DNA from: JBGQOG01 sp052113705
GTDB lineage: Bacteria; Pseudomonadota; Alphaproteobacteria; Rhodobacterales; Rhodobacteraceae
Length of the DNA stretch: 13,013 bases
Reading direction: 5' to 3'
NCBI RefSeq assembly: GCF_052113705.1
Contig: NZ_JBGQOG010000038.1
Location: forward strand, 1-13,013
The translations under genes were made by a program, and so were the position numbers. Positions 7,365 through 13,013 of this stretch are shown piece after piece. Numbering within the stretch: the stretch's first letter is position 1; each line of letters begins with the position of its first letter. The notes under the pieces were generated by a model, which did not search any database, was not told where the DNA came from, and worked only from the letters and a program-made list of their open reading frames with translations.

Positions 7365-10300
7365 GTGCACTCCTCGGGGCTTTTTGCCCTCAAGCTCTCT
7401 TCAATGTCCGACAGGTGATGGCTGAGATCGCGGCTCAGGAGGGTGATCTGCCCAATCAACGCCGCGATATCAGCGCGGTCAGGTGGCAGGGTTGCCGCAT
7501 CTGTCTCCAGCTGCCGTGCCTCCTCCGCGAAGAGGCCACAGCCCAACGTATTGGCGACGCCAACCAGCGAATGGAACGAGCGCTCCAGCACCTCGCGGTC
7601 GCCCGTACCGCTCTCCTGGAACGCCGCGATCACCGCGCGATGACGTTCGAGGTCGGAAATCCCCGCCCGCAACAGGCCCGGCAAGGTTTCCACCCCCAAA
7701 TAGAGCCGCAGTTCGGCCAGTCTGTCCCGGATCGCGGCGCTTTCAGCAAAAGATCCCGAGGGGGTCGGAGGGGCAGCAACCACGTCCGCAACCCGCGCTG
7801 CCACTGGCAAACCCGATGCCACCGCATAACCGCTTTCGGCCATCGCTGTTGCCTTTTGGACCGGCGCCCCGCGCGCAGCGGCATCCCCCTGCCAACGGCT
7901 GAGCGCCGCCTGCAACAAGGGCAGCAACAGCGGCTTGGTCAGCACTTCATTGAACCCCGCCTCCAGACAGGCGCGGCGCTCATCGCCCCCGGCATGGGCG
8001 GTCAGTGCGAGCACCGGCACCTGCCCGCGCGGCCCCGGCAATTGCCGGATTTGCCGGGTCGCTTCCAGCCCGTCCAGCACCGGCATGGAAATATCCATCA
8101 GGATCAGATCATAGCGGAACCGCAGCACCGCCTCGATCGCCTCCTGACCGTTCAGCACAAAATCCGGGTTCTGCCCCAGCCGCTCGAGCATCGAGCGGGC
8201 GACGATCTGATTGGTGCTGTTGTCCTCGGCCACCAGAATGCGCAACCGCGGCAAGGCGATCTGGCTGTCGGCCGCGGGCGCACCCGCCCCCGCTTCGGCC
8301 GCGTGCAAGGCCAGTTGCAGCCGAAACACCGAGCCGCGGTCTGGGCTGCTGTCAAACGTCATGCTGCCATTCATCAACTCGGCAAGACTGCGGCAGATCG
8401 ACAGACCAAGGCCGGTGCCACCGAAGCGCCGGGTATAGGAGGCATCCAGCTGGTTGAAGCGGCCGAACACCTGCGGCTGCGTCTCCAGCGGAATCCCGAT
8501 CCCGGTATCGGTGACGCTGAAACGCAACAGCACCGCGCCGTCATCCGCATCGGCCAGTTTCTCCACCGTGACGGTAACCGAGCCGGTCGCGGTAAATTTC
8601 ACCGCATTGCTGACCAGATTGACCAGAATTTGCCGGATCCGGCCGGAATCCGCCGTCAACCAAGGCGGCACATCACGGCCGATTTCGCTGTCGAGCACGA
8701 TGCCCTTTTCCCGCGCGCGCTGCGCATAAAGATGGATGACGCTGCGCACGAGCGGGTGCAGTTCAAACGGCGCGATTTCCAGTTCCATCTTGCCGGCTTC
8801 GATCTTCGACATGTCGAGAATGTCATTGAGGATCACCAGAAGGGCATTGGCGCTGGAGCGGGCAATCTTCAGCTGCTCTTTCTGCTCCGCCGAGAGCGCG
8901 GTCTCGTCCATCGCGCCCAGCATCCCCAGCACCCCGTTCATCGGCGTCCGCAACTCATGGCTCATGATGGCCAAAAATTCGGACTTGGCGGTATTGGCCC
9001 GCTCGGCCTCGGCCAGCGCCTCGCGCATGGCGCTTTCCTGCGCCATTTCGCTGGTCACATCGCGCAAAGTACCGGTCAGCAGATCAGGCTGTCCATATTC
9101 GTCAAATGCCATTTCAGCCGTGCCGCGCATGTGGCGGATGCCGCCTTTGGCATGCCGCATCCGGACGTCAATGGCCCCCTGACGCTGGCTGTAGGGCGCA
9201 CCCGGCGTGCGCAGCCCCGCCAGCATCACCTCAAGCGCGGGCAAATCTTCCGGATGAACAACGTGGTCCAGCGGCACAACCCCTTCCTCGGGGGCGAGGC
9301 CCAGCATCCGGAACATCTCTTTCGACCAATGCGCCCGCCCGGTTTTGATGTTGCGGCGGAAACTGCCGAGGCTGGCAATGCGCTGAGCTGCAGAAAGGCT
9401 GCGTTCACTGTCGCGCAAGGCCCGTTTCGCCCGCCCCTCTTCAGTAATATCGCGCACGGTTGAGACCATCAGCTCGGGCTGACCCTCGGCATCTGACACC
9501 AGTTCAGACAGCGCCGCGAGCTCGATTACCTCCCCGTCAGAGCGGTAGGCGCGATAGGTCAGTGCGCGTCGCTCCGGCTTGCCGCTTTTTTGCGAGCGGG
9601 CCAGAGCATCTTTCTCGCTGGCCACCACACGCTCAACATCCGCCGGGAGCAACAGCGCCTGAAACTCCGCGCCCGTCATCCAGCCGCCAGGCTTCAGACC
9701 AAAAATCCGCGCCAGCTCACTCGACCAGGTGACCTGATCGGTACGGTAATCCCACCGCACCGTACCGATATGTGCAATCCGATGCGCCTCGGCCAAATCA
9801 TGGACCGCCGAGCGCAGAGTTACGCCCGTTGCATGTATCTCTCGCCGTTGCAGCCAGAGTGTCGCCAGTGTGAGCACACCCAACACCAGAACAAATGCGG
9901 CGAAGCGCTGTGCCCAAAGGCCAAGCTCTTCGAGACGCGAGCGGTCATAAGATGCAACCCGACCCAGTTGATGAAAGGCATCAATCACATAGCGGTCGAA
10001 GGTAATGCCTTCCGCCTCCAACATACCGGCCAGCACCGCCAGCGATCCGTCCTGTGCAAGCTCCTCCCCCACCGGTGCGGAGGCCGCGCCGGGCATGGGC
10101 GACACGACGGGATCAGGCGGGCTTTCCCCAGCATCCAGCCGCTGAAGGCGCCGATTGAGAAGACTTTGCATCAAGTCGAGCTGATTGCCGCTGCCGGGCA
10201 GCGCCGTGCGCACGCCGGGATAGGCAAGTACCACGCCAATCCGATGCAAGAGAACCTGACTGCGCTCCTCAAGGCGTGCCCCAAGAGCGGCATCGCCCGG

Positions 10301-10513
10301 CCGCCATGCCTGCGCGGCGGCTTGGGCCTCATCCACACTCAGGTGCAGGGCCACCATCTCGCTGCGCAGTGCTGATGCATCGGCCGTTTCCAGATTGCTG
10401 CGCAGCAACATGGGCGCCAGCACCAGCGCAGCCAGAAAGCAGGTCACGATCAGGCCAAAGCCGGTGATTACAACCAGATGCTGCCAACGCGGGCGCGTTT
10501 CCTGAAGTTTCAT
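7361..10513 (-). CDS. Hybrid sensor histidine kinase with REC and HPt domains
   Basis: A 1050-residue membrane kinase. TM1 spans about 12-36, a periplasmic helical sensor region about 37-198 and TM2 about 200-221. Two PAS domains follow (about 240-360 and 372-490, each with an AxRIAxxG-type start and a closing VRDIT/LRDVT), then HisKA with SHELRTPMNG (H519). The HATPase has LVNLVSNAVKF (N636), DTGIGIP (669-675) and GGTGLGLS (698-705). The receiver has E763/D764, phospho-acceptor D807 in LILMDISMP, T838 and K860, and the C-terminal HPt has FHSLVG (H981). The full set for a His-Asp-His phosphorelay is present. The lysine usual after HSL in HPt domains is V984 here. I chose the ATG at 10513 because it overlaps the upstream stop (ATGA) and begins just before TM1; the in-frame 26-residue extension to 10591 lies inside the upstream gene. 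The probable recipient is the receiver-phosphatase encoded first in the operon (inference). Confidence 0.93.
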   Translation of the reverse strand: MKLQETRPRWQHLVVITGFGLIVTCFLAALVLAPMLLRSNLETADASALRSEMVALHLSVDEAQAAAQAWRPGDAALGARLEERSQVLLHRIGVVLAYPGVRTALPGSGNQLDLMQSLLNRRLQRLDAGESPPDPVVSPMPGAASAPVGEELAQDGSLAVLAGMLEAEGITFDRYVIDAFHQLGRVASYDRSRLEELGLWAQRFAAFVLVLGVLTLATLWLQRREIHATGVTLRSAVHDLAEAHRIAHIGTVRWDYRTDQVTWSSELARIFGLKPGGWMTGAEFQALLLPADVERVVASEKDALARSQKSGKPERRALTYRAYRSDGEVIELAALSELVSDAEGQPELMVSTVRDITEEGRAKRALRDSERSLSAAQRIASLGSFRRNIKTGRAHWSKEMFRMLGLAPEEGVVPLDHVVHPEDLPALEVMLAGLRTPGAPYSQRQGAIDVRMRHAKGGIRHMRGTAEMAFDEYGQPDLLTGTLRDVTSEMAQESAMREALAEAERANTAKSEFLAIMSHELRTPMNGVLGMLGAMDETALSAEQKEQLKIARSSANALLVILNDILDMSKIEAGKMELEIAPFELHPLVRSVIHLYAQRAREKGIVLDSEIGRDVPPWLTADSGRIRQILVNLVSNAVKFTATGSVTVTVEKLADADDGAVLLRFSVTDTGIGIPLETQPQVFGRFNQLDASYTRRFGGTGLGLSICRSLAELMNGSMTFDSSPDRGSVFRLQLALHAAEAGAGAPAADSQIALPRLRILVAEDNSTNQIVARSMLERLGQNPDFVLNGQEAIEAVLRFRYDLILMDISMPVLDGLEATRQIRQLPGPRGQVPVLALTAHAGGDERRACLEAGFNEVLTKPLLLPLLQAALSRWQGDAAARGAPVQKATAMAESGYAVASGLPVAARVADVVAAPPTPSGSFAESAAIRDRLAELRLYLGVETLPGLLRAGISDLERHRAVIAAFQESGTGDREVLERSFHSLVGVANTLGCGLFAEEARQLETDAATLPPDRADIAALIGQITLLSRDLSHHLSDIEESLRAKSPEECT

Positions 10514-10929
10514 GGGGCGCCCTCCCGCAGGAAGCGCAGTTCCAGATGATTGCCACCCGCATCCGACCGGTAGCGTACCGCATCGGCACAACTGAGGATC
10601 AAAGCCACGCCACGGCCAGATTCCGCCATCGCATCGATTTCATCGAGGAACGGTTTCTGCTCGTAGATCCCCTGCGGCGCGGGCAGACCATTGTCGATAA
10701 TTTCAATAAACACCGCCGCCGCATCCACCGCCACCAGCACGTCAATCAAAAGTCCCGAATTCCCCGCGCTCCCATGCACGACGATATTGGTCAGCGCCTC
10801 GACCAAAGCGATCTCAAGGCGGATCAACGTATCCGGTGACAGAGCGTCAGCCAGTTCGGCTTTCAGGGCCAGCGCAAGGGGATCGACCGCGTCGATCTCT
10901 GCCACCATCCTGAAAGTGCTGCGGCTCAC
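10510..10929 (-). CDS. RsbW-like HATPase, putative anti-sigma or switch kinase
   Basis: A 139-residue single-domain GHKL ATPase of the RsbW/SpoIIAB type (HATPase_c_2). The N-box is EALTNIVVHG (E44, N48), the G1 box IIDNGLP (D79) and the G2 box ESGRGVALI (103-111). In this family the protein phosphorylates a STAS partner on serine and in some cases sequesters a sigma factor. The gene sits directly after the STAS gene, as expected for such a pair. The start is GTG at 10929, overlapping the STAS stop as GTGA, and translation ends in an ATGA overlap with the kinase gene. No sigma factor lies in this window, so the output partner is unknown: it may be a remote sigma factor or a component of the envelope machinery downstream. 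Confidence 0.88.
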   Translation of the reverse strand: MSRSTFRMVAEIDAVDPLALALKAELADALSPDTLIRLEIALVEALTNIVVHGSAGNSGLLIDVLVAVDAAAVFIEIIDNGLPAPQGIYEQKPFLDEIDAMAESGRGVALILSCADAVRYRSDAGGNHLELRFLREGAP

Positions 10930-11270
10930 GCCTGCGCCTCCACCGCCACAAGGGCTGCTGCACTGTCGGGATAGGAGGGGAACACCCGGTCCATCCGTGT
11001 GATGCGAAACATTTGCGCAACGCTGCTTGCAAGACCGCAGACAACAATTTCGCCGCGATTGCCGACCCTTTTCAGCAATCCCACCAGCGCGGCAATCCCA
11101 GAGGAATCAATAAAGCTGACATCTGTCAGATCGATGATCAGCCGGTCGTGCCCCGCGTCGATCAGTCGGCCTGCCTCTTCTTTAAAAACAACGGCAGTAG
11201 CGGCGGTCAACCGCTCAACCCCCGGTGAAACAACACAGAGGCCATTTCGGTGAGTTTCAGCTTTAATCAT
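10926..11270 (-). CDS. STAS-domain anti-anti-sigma-like protein
   Basis: A 114-residue SpoIIAA/RsbV-type STAS domain occupying almost the whole protein. The central LIIDLTDVSFIDSSGIAAL holds the DSSG motif (55-58), with the serine normally phosphorylated by the cognate HATPase, most likely S57. In partner switching the unphosphorylated STAS protein binds the HATPase and releases its other partner. Here the HATPase is encoded immediately downstream and a PP2C phosphatase immediately upstream, giving the phosphatase-STAS-kinase trio. The ATG at 11270 overlaps the phosphatase stop (ATGA). The protein has no extra domain or membrane segment and is expected to be cytoplasmic. Confidence 0.9.
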   Translation of the reverse strand: MIKAETHRNGLCVVSPGVERLTAATAVVFKEEAGRLIDAGHDRLIIDLTDVSFIDSSGIAALVGLLKRVGNRGEIVVCGLASSVAQMFRITRMDRVFPSYPDSAAALVAVEAQA

Positions 11271-12439
11271 GAGAACCGGCTCCTTTCTAGCGCGAGTACG
11301 GTCAGGTCATCTTCCAGCGCGATCCCTTCACGCCAGCGGGCCAACGCGGAAACGACGGCCTGTGGAATCGCCGCCAAACCGGCGGGCGCAGCATCTGCGA
11401 CCAGCTGGCCCAGACGCTCTTCGCCAAAGGGTTGGTGCTGGGGACTTTCAGCTTCACTGGCGCCGTCAGAGCACAGAACCATTGTCTCGCCGGGGGCGAA
11501 TGAACTCAAACGGGTTTCAAACTCGGCCTCGAGCAGCAAGCCAACCGGAAACCCGCCATCGCCCACCACACGCAGGCTGCCTGTCGGCGCAATCACATAG
11601 GGCGAGGGATAACCAGCCTGACAATAGACAAGCTGATCGCTGGACCGCGCGATCACGCCGCAGAACATGGTGAAATAATCCGTGGCCTCGTCACTGAAAA
11701 AGCGCGTATTCAGGCCCCGCACCATCGCGGCGGGATCTGCGCGCCCCTCCGGGTCGAATGCGTGGGTCATAAAGTATTCTGCCGTCACCAGATGACCAAT
11801 CGCGACAGACAACAGCGCCGCATGCACGCCGTGCCCGGCCACATCGACGGCGTAGAACCCGAGCATGTCCGGCCCGAGTTCAAAGCAGCTGAACATGTCG
11901 CCCGAGACATAGGTTGAGGGCACGAAGGCCGAGGCAAAGCTGCACCCTTGGATCCGCCCCCGCAGATCCGGCAGGAGTCTTCGTTGAGCGGCCGCCGCGT
12001 CATGCAGGTCTCGCTCGATGCGCTCTTTGGCAACTTCCAGAATGCGATTGCGTTCGGCCAATGCTTCTTCGTGCTGGATCAACCGGGCCGCAGCACGGAT
12101 CCTGACCGTCAACATGGCAGCATCCAGAGGTTTAGACATAAAATCGTCTATTCCGGCGTCCAGCGCAGCTGCCCGCTCCGCACTCTGGTCGCGCCCGGTG
12201 ACCATAATGATATGGACATAGTGATCAAAAGACTGCGCCCGAACCCGTCGGGTCAGCTGATGCCCATCAAGGCCGGGCATGTTAAGATCGCAAATCAAAA
12301 TAGGCGCGTTTGTCTCGATAACCAACCGCAGTGCGGTATCGCCGTCTGCAGCTTCGATCGCCGAATGCCCCAGCCGGGCCAAGACGGCCGACGTAAAGCT
12401 ACGCTGAATTGCGTCATCATCCGCGACTACGATCTGCAT
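11267..12439 (-). CDS. Receiver-PP2C (RsbU/SpoIIE-type) serine phosphatase
   Basis: A 390-residue response regulator. The N-terminal receiver (1-118) has the acidic cluster D7-D9, phospho-acceptor D51 in LICDLNMPG, T81 and K103 (MSKP). A helical, probably coiled-coil linker (122-158, ending QRRLLPD) leads to a PP2C/SpoIIE domain (about 165-388) with the metal-binding aspartates in SGDMF (D181), DVAGHG (D199), CSDGASE (D325) and EDDLTVL (D377/D378). This arrangement fits phosphorylation-controlled dephosphorylation of the STAS protein encoded next. The ATG at 12439 is the first start in the frame: a stop lies seven codons upstream, and the protein opens directly with the receiver beta-strand (MQIVVADDD). 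Its own ribosome site is weak; a short leader reading frame with a better site lies just upstream. It is the first gene of the operon. Confidence 0.93.
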   Translation of the reverse strand: MQIVVADDDAIQRSFTSAVLARLGHSAIEAADGDTALRLVIETNAPILICDLNMPGLDGHQLTRRVRAQSFDHYVHIIMVTGRDQSAERAAALDAGIDDFMSKPLDAAMLTVRIRAAARLIQHEEALAERNRILEVAKERIERDLHDAAAAQRRLLPDLRGRIQGCSFASAFVPSTYVSGDMFSCFELGPDMLGFYAVDVAGHGVHAALLSVAIGHLVTAEYFMTHAFDPEGRADPAAMVRGLNTRFFSDEATDYFTMFCGVIARSSDQLVYCQAGYPSPYVIAPTGSLRVVGDGGFPVGLLLEAEFETRLSSFAPGETMVLCSDGASEAESPQHQPFGEERLGQLVADAAPAGLAAIPQAVVSALARWREGIALEDDLTVLALERSRFS

Positions 12440-12449
12440 CCCAAAAAGC

Positions 12450-12470
12450 TCATTTCTTCAAGATCATCAT
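12450..12470 (-). CDS. Possible 6-codon leader reading frame ahead of the operon
   Basis: On the minus strand a purine-rich GGAAGGA (12473-12479) precedes ATG ATG ATC TTG AAG AAA TGA, encoding MMILKK or MILKK. The second ATG is 5 bases from the AAGGA. The stop lies 10 bases before the phosphatase start at 12439, which itself has only a weak ribosome site. This could be a leader that feeds ribosomes to the first gene by reinitiation. It may equally be chance; no comparison was possible. Confidence 0.25.
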   Translation of the reverse strand: MMILKK

Positions 12471-12523
12471 ATTCCTTCCAGCATCCTGCGCCGTCACGGA
12501 AACACACGCAATTGGATAATTTG

Positions 12524-12555
12524 TGTATACCAAAACATCTTTAGGTTGCAGTCAA
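12524..12555 (-). promoter_or_regulatory. Candidate promoter for the operon (weak)
   Basis: Upstream of the first gene the minus strand has TTGACT (12555-12550) and, 20 bases further, TATACA (12529-12524), both close to housekeeping -35 and -10 hexamers. The 20-base spacing is longer than the usual 16-18, so this may be wrong or need an activator. The surrounding 12510-12560 is clearly more AT-rich than the rest of the window, and all nine genes run away from it. A loose inverted repeat, TTGG (minus strand 12534-12531) and CCAA further down (12514-12511), flanks the -10 region. Confidence 0.25.
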
Positions 12556-12690
12556 TATGACAACAAATTACCGAGATCGCCGACATTGCGGCAGATACCG
12601 TGATTGATAACCCCCGAAAAAGTGCGCCCCCAAAAATGCTGACGGCTCAGAATCCGATCGCGGGTCGAAGTACGCACTGCAAACGACTTC

Positions 12691-12718
12691 ACGCCCGAAA
12701 CCGGCTGTGTTTCGGCGT
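12691..12718. repeat. Hairpin spanning the presumed IS21 left boundary
   Basis: Left arm ACGCCCGAAAC (12691-12701) and right arm GTTTCGGCGT (12709-12718) are reverse complements over 10 base pairs with a single bulged C, around a 7-base loop. No T-tract follows on either strand at the expected place, so a classical intrinsic terminator is not supported. The right arm coincides with the start of the presumed IS21 left end. Confidence 0.55.
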
Positions 12719-12719
12719 G

Positions 12720-12767
12720 CAAATCTGACCCCCTTGGCGGGGTAATCGGCGTCCAATTTTGACCCCC
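12720..12767 (+). repeat. Two direct repeats in the IS21 left end
   Basis: CAAATCTGACCCCC (12720-12733) and CAATTTTGACCCCC (12754-12767) match at 12 of 14 bases and are 34 bases apart. IS21-family termini are known for several such internal repeats, thought to bind the IstA transposase, which supports the element call. Confidence 0.65.
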
Positions 12768-12804
12768 CTCAAGTTTGATCTGACCATCCGTTGCGAGGCA
12801 GCGG

Positions 12805-12984
12805 ATGGAGGGGGAGTTGAAGCGAGTGGATACGATAGCGCGGGTGCATGGGGCGTTTCATGTGCAGGGCTGGTCGATGAAGCGCATCGTCCGGGACCTG
12901 CATGTGTCGCGCAACACGGTGGCCGAGCGGCGGCTTTGGGCCGAGGCTGTGTGGAAACGCGCGTGCAAGGTGCGCCGGATGTAG
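12805..12984 (+). pseudogene. istA: Truncated IS21-family transposase IstA, N-terminus
   Basis: The plus-strand ATG at 12805 opens a 59-residue frame. Residues 5-39 include LKRVDTIARVHGAFHVQGWS and IVRDLHVSRNTV, the N-terminal helix-turn-helix region of IS21-type IstA transposases. After SRNTV the sequence (AERRLWAEAVW onward) no longer fits the family and ends at TAG 12982-12984. An intact IstA is several hundred residues long with a DDE core, so only the DNA-binding start remains. The GAGGCAG 5' of the ATG may serve as ribosome site. The 29 bases after the stop show nothing I recognise. Confidence 0.78.
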
Positions 12985-13013
12985 GTGTGTCGGTCTGCTC
13001 GCTTTTTGCAGCC

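Larger units (their letters stand above)
12440..12705. other. Intergenic region between operon and IS21 remnant
   Basis: This region separates the first operon gene from the IS21-type end. Its operon-proximal part (12440-12570) is AT-rich and holds the candidate leader and promoter. The distal part (12571-12705) has no reading frame I believe: the minus-strand frame 12756-12568 crosses the IS end, has no recognisable domain and no ribosome site. I see no RNA gene. The far side may be old IS-derived DNA, but this is not supported by any motif. Confidence 0.5.
12706..12984 (+). mobile_element. IS21-family element, left end and truncated start
   Basis: From about 12706 (TGTGTTTCGG) the sequence has the layout of an IS21-family left end: a TG-starting terminus, repeated terminal motifs ending in TGACCCCC, and a plus-strand istA start soon after. 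The boundary is inferred from family resemblance. No target duplication, right end or istB is visible within the window, and istA loses family resemblance after about 39 codons, so the element is broken or interrupted. Confidence 0.6.

Noticed and set aside
7415..9463. 682-codon plus-strand open frame opposite the hybrid kinase
   Set aside because: It is antisense to intact kinase, receiver and HPt domains, is rich in Arg/Gln/His/Pro, and shows no domain or signal; a typical high-GC shadow frame.
10514..10591. 26-residue N-terminal extension of the hybrid kinase
   Set aside because: It lies inside the HATPase gene; the ATG at 10513 gives the usual overlap and begins just ahead of TM1.
12568..12756. 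62-codon minus-strand frame next to the IS21 end
   Set aside because: It crosses the presumed IS terminus and hairpin, has no ribosome site and no recognisable domain.

Overview
The window looks like a chromosomal or plasmid accessory segment from an alphaproteobacterium, most likely a Rhodobacteraceae/roseobacter-type organism. This is inferred from the high G+C coding sequence, the flavour of the proteins and the IS21-type and DUF772-type transposase remnants. No rRNA, tRNA, CRISPR or phage genes were seen.

Layout: bases 1-346 hold the 5' part of a decayed DUF772-type (IS1182/IS5-like) transposase on the minus strand, interrupted by an in-frame TAA. From 12439 down to 378, nine minus-strand genes form one very compact unit. 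In transcription order they are: a receiver-PP2C (SpoIIE/RsbU-type) phosphatase; a STAS anti-sigma-antagonist-like protein; an RsbW-like HATPase; a large membrane hybrid histidine kinase (TM-sensor-TM-PAS-PAS-HisKA-HATPase-REC-HPt); a secreted DUF3131 protein with a cysteine-rich tail; a membrane acyltransferase-3 protein; a cellulose-synthase-like family 2 glycosyltransferase; a second, membrane-anchored DUF3131 protein; and a secreted protein with a C-terminal peptidoglycan-binding domain. Seven of the eight gene junctions are 4-base start/stop overlaps (six ATGA, one GTGA); the eighth, acyltransferase/glycosyltransferase, has a 3-base gap. Bases 12440-12804 contain the only sizeable non-coding region (operon leader, AT-rich in part). 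From about 12706 the left end and first codons of an IS21-family element (istA) run on the plus strand and are soon disrupted.

How the genes may work together (inference): the first four genes look like a complete signalling cascade. The kinase would pass phosphate H519 to D807 to the C-terminal HPt H981, and from there to D51 of the receiver-phosphatase. The activated phosphatase would dephosphorylate the STAS protein at its DSSG serine, and the STAS protein would then switch partner with the HATPase. The last five genes look like a cell-envelope machine that polymerises, acylates and trims or anchors a polysaccharide. The glycosyltransferase has no visible PilZ domain, and no sigma factor is encoded here. 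A partner-switching module fused by translational coupling to a PilZ-less synthase and two DUF3131 proteins is the most interesting feature of the window. The polymer, the signal and the output target of the switch cannot be read from the sequence.
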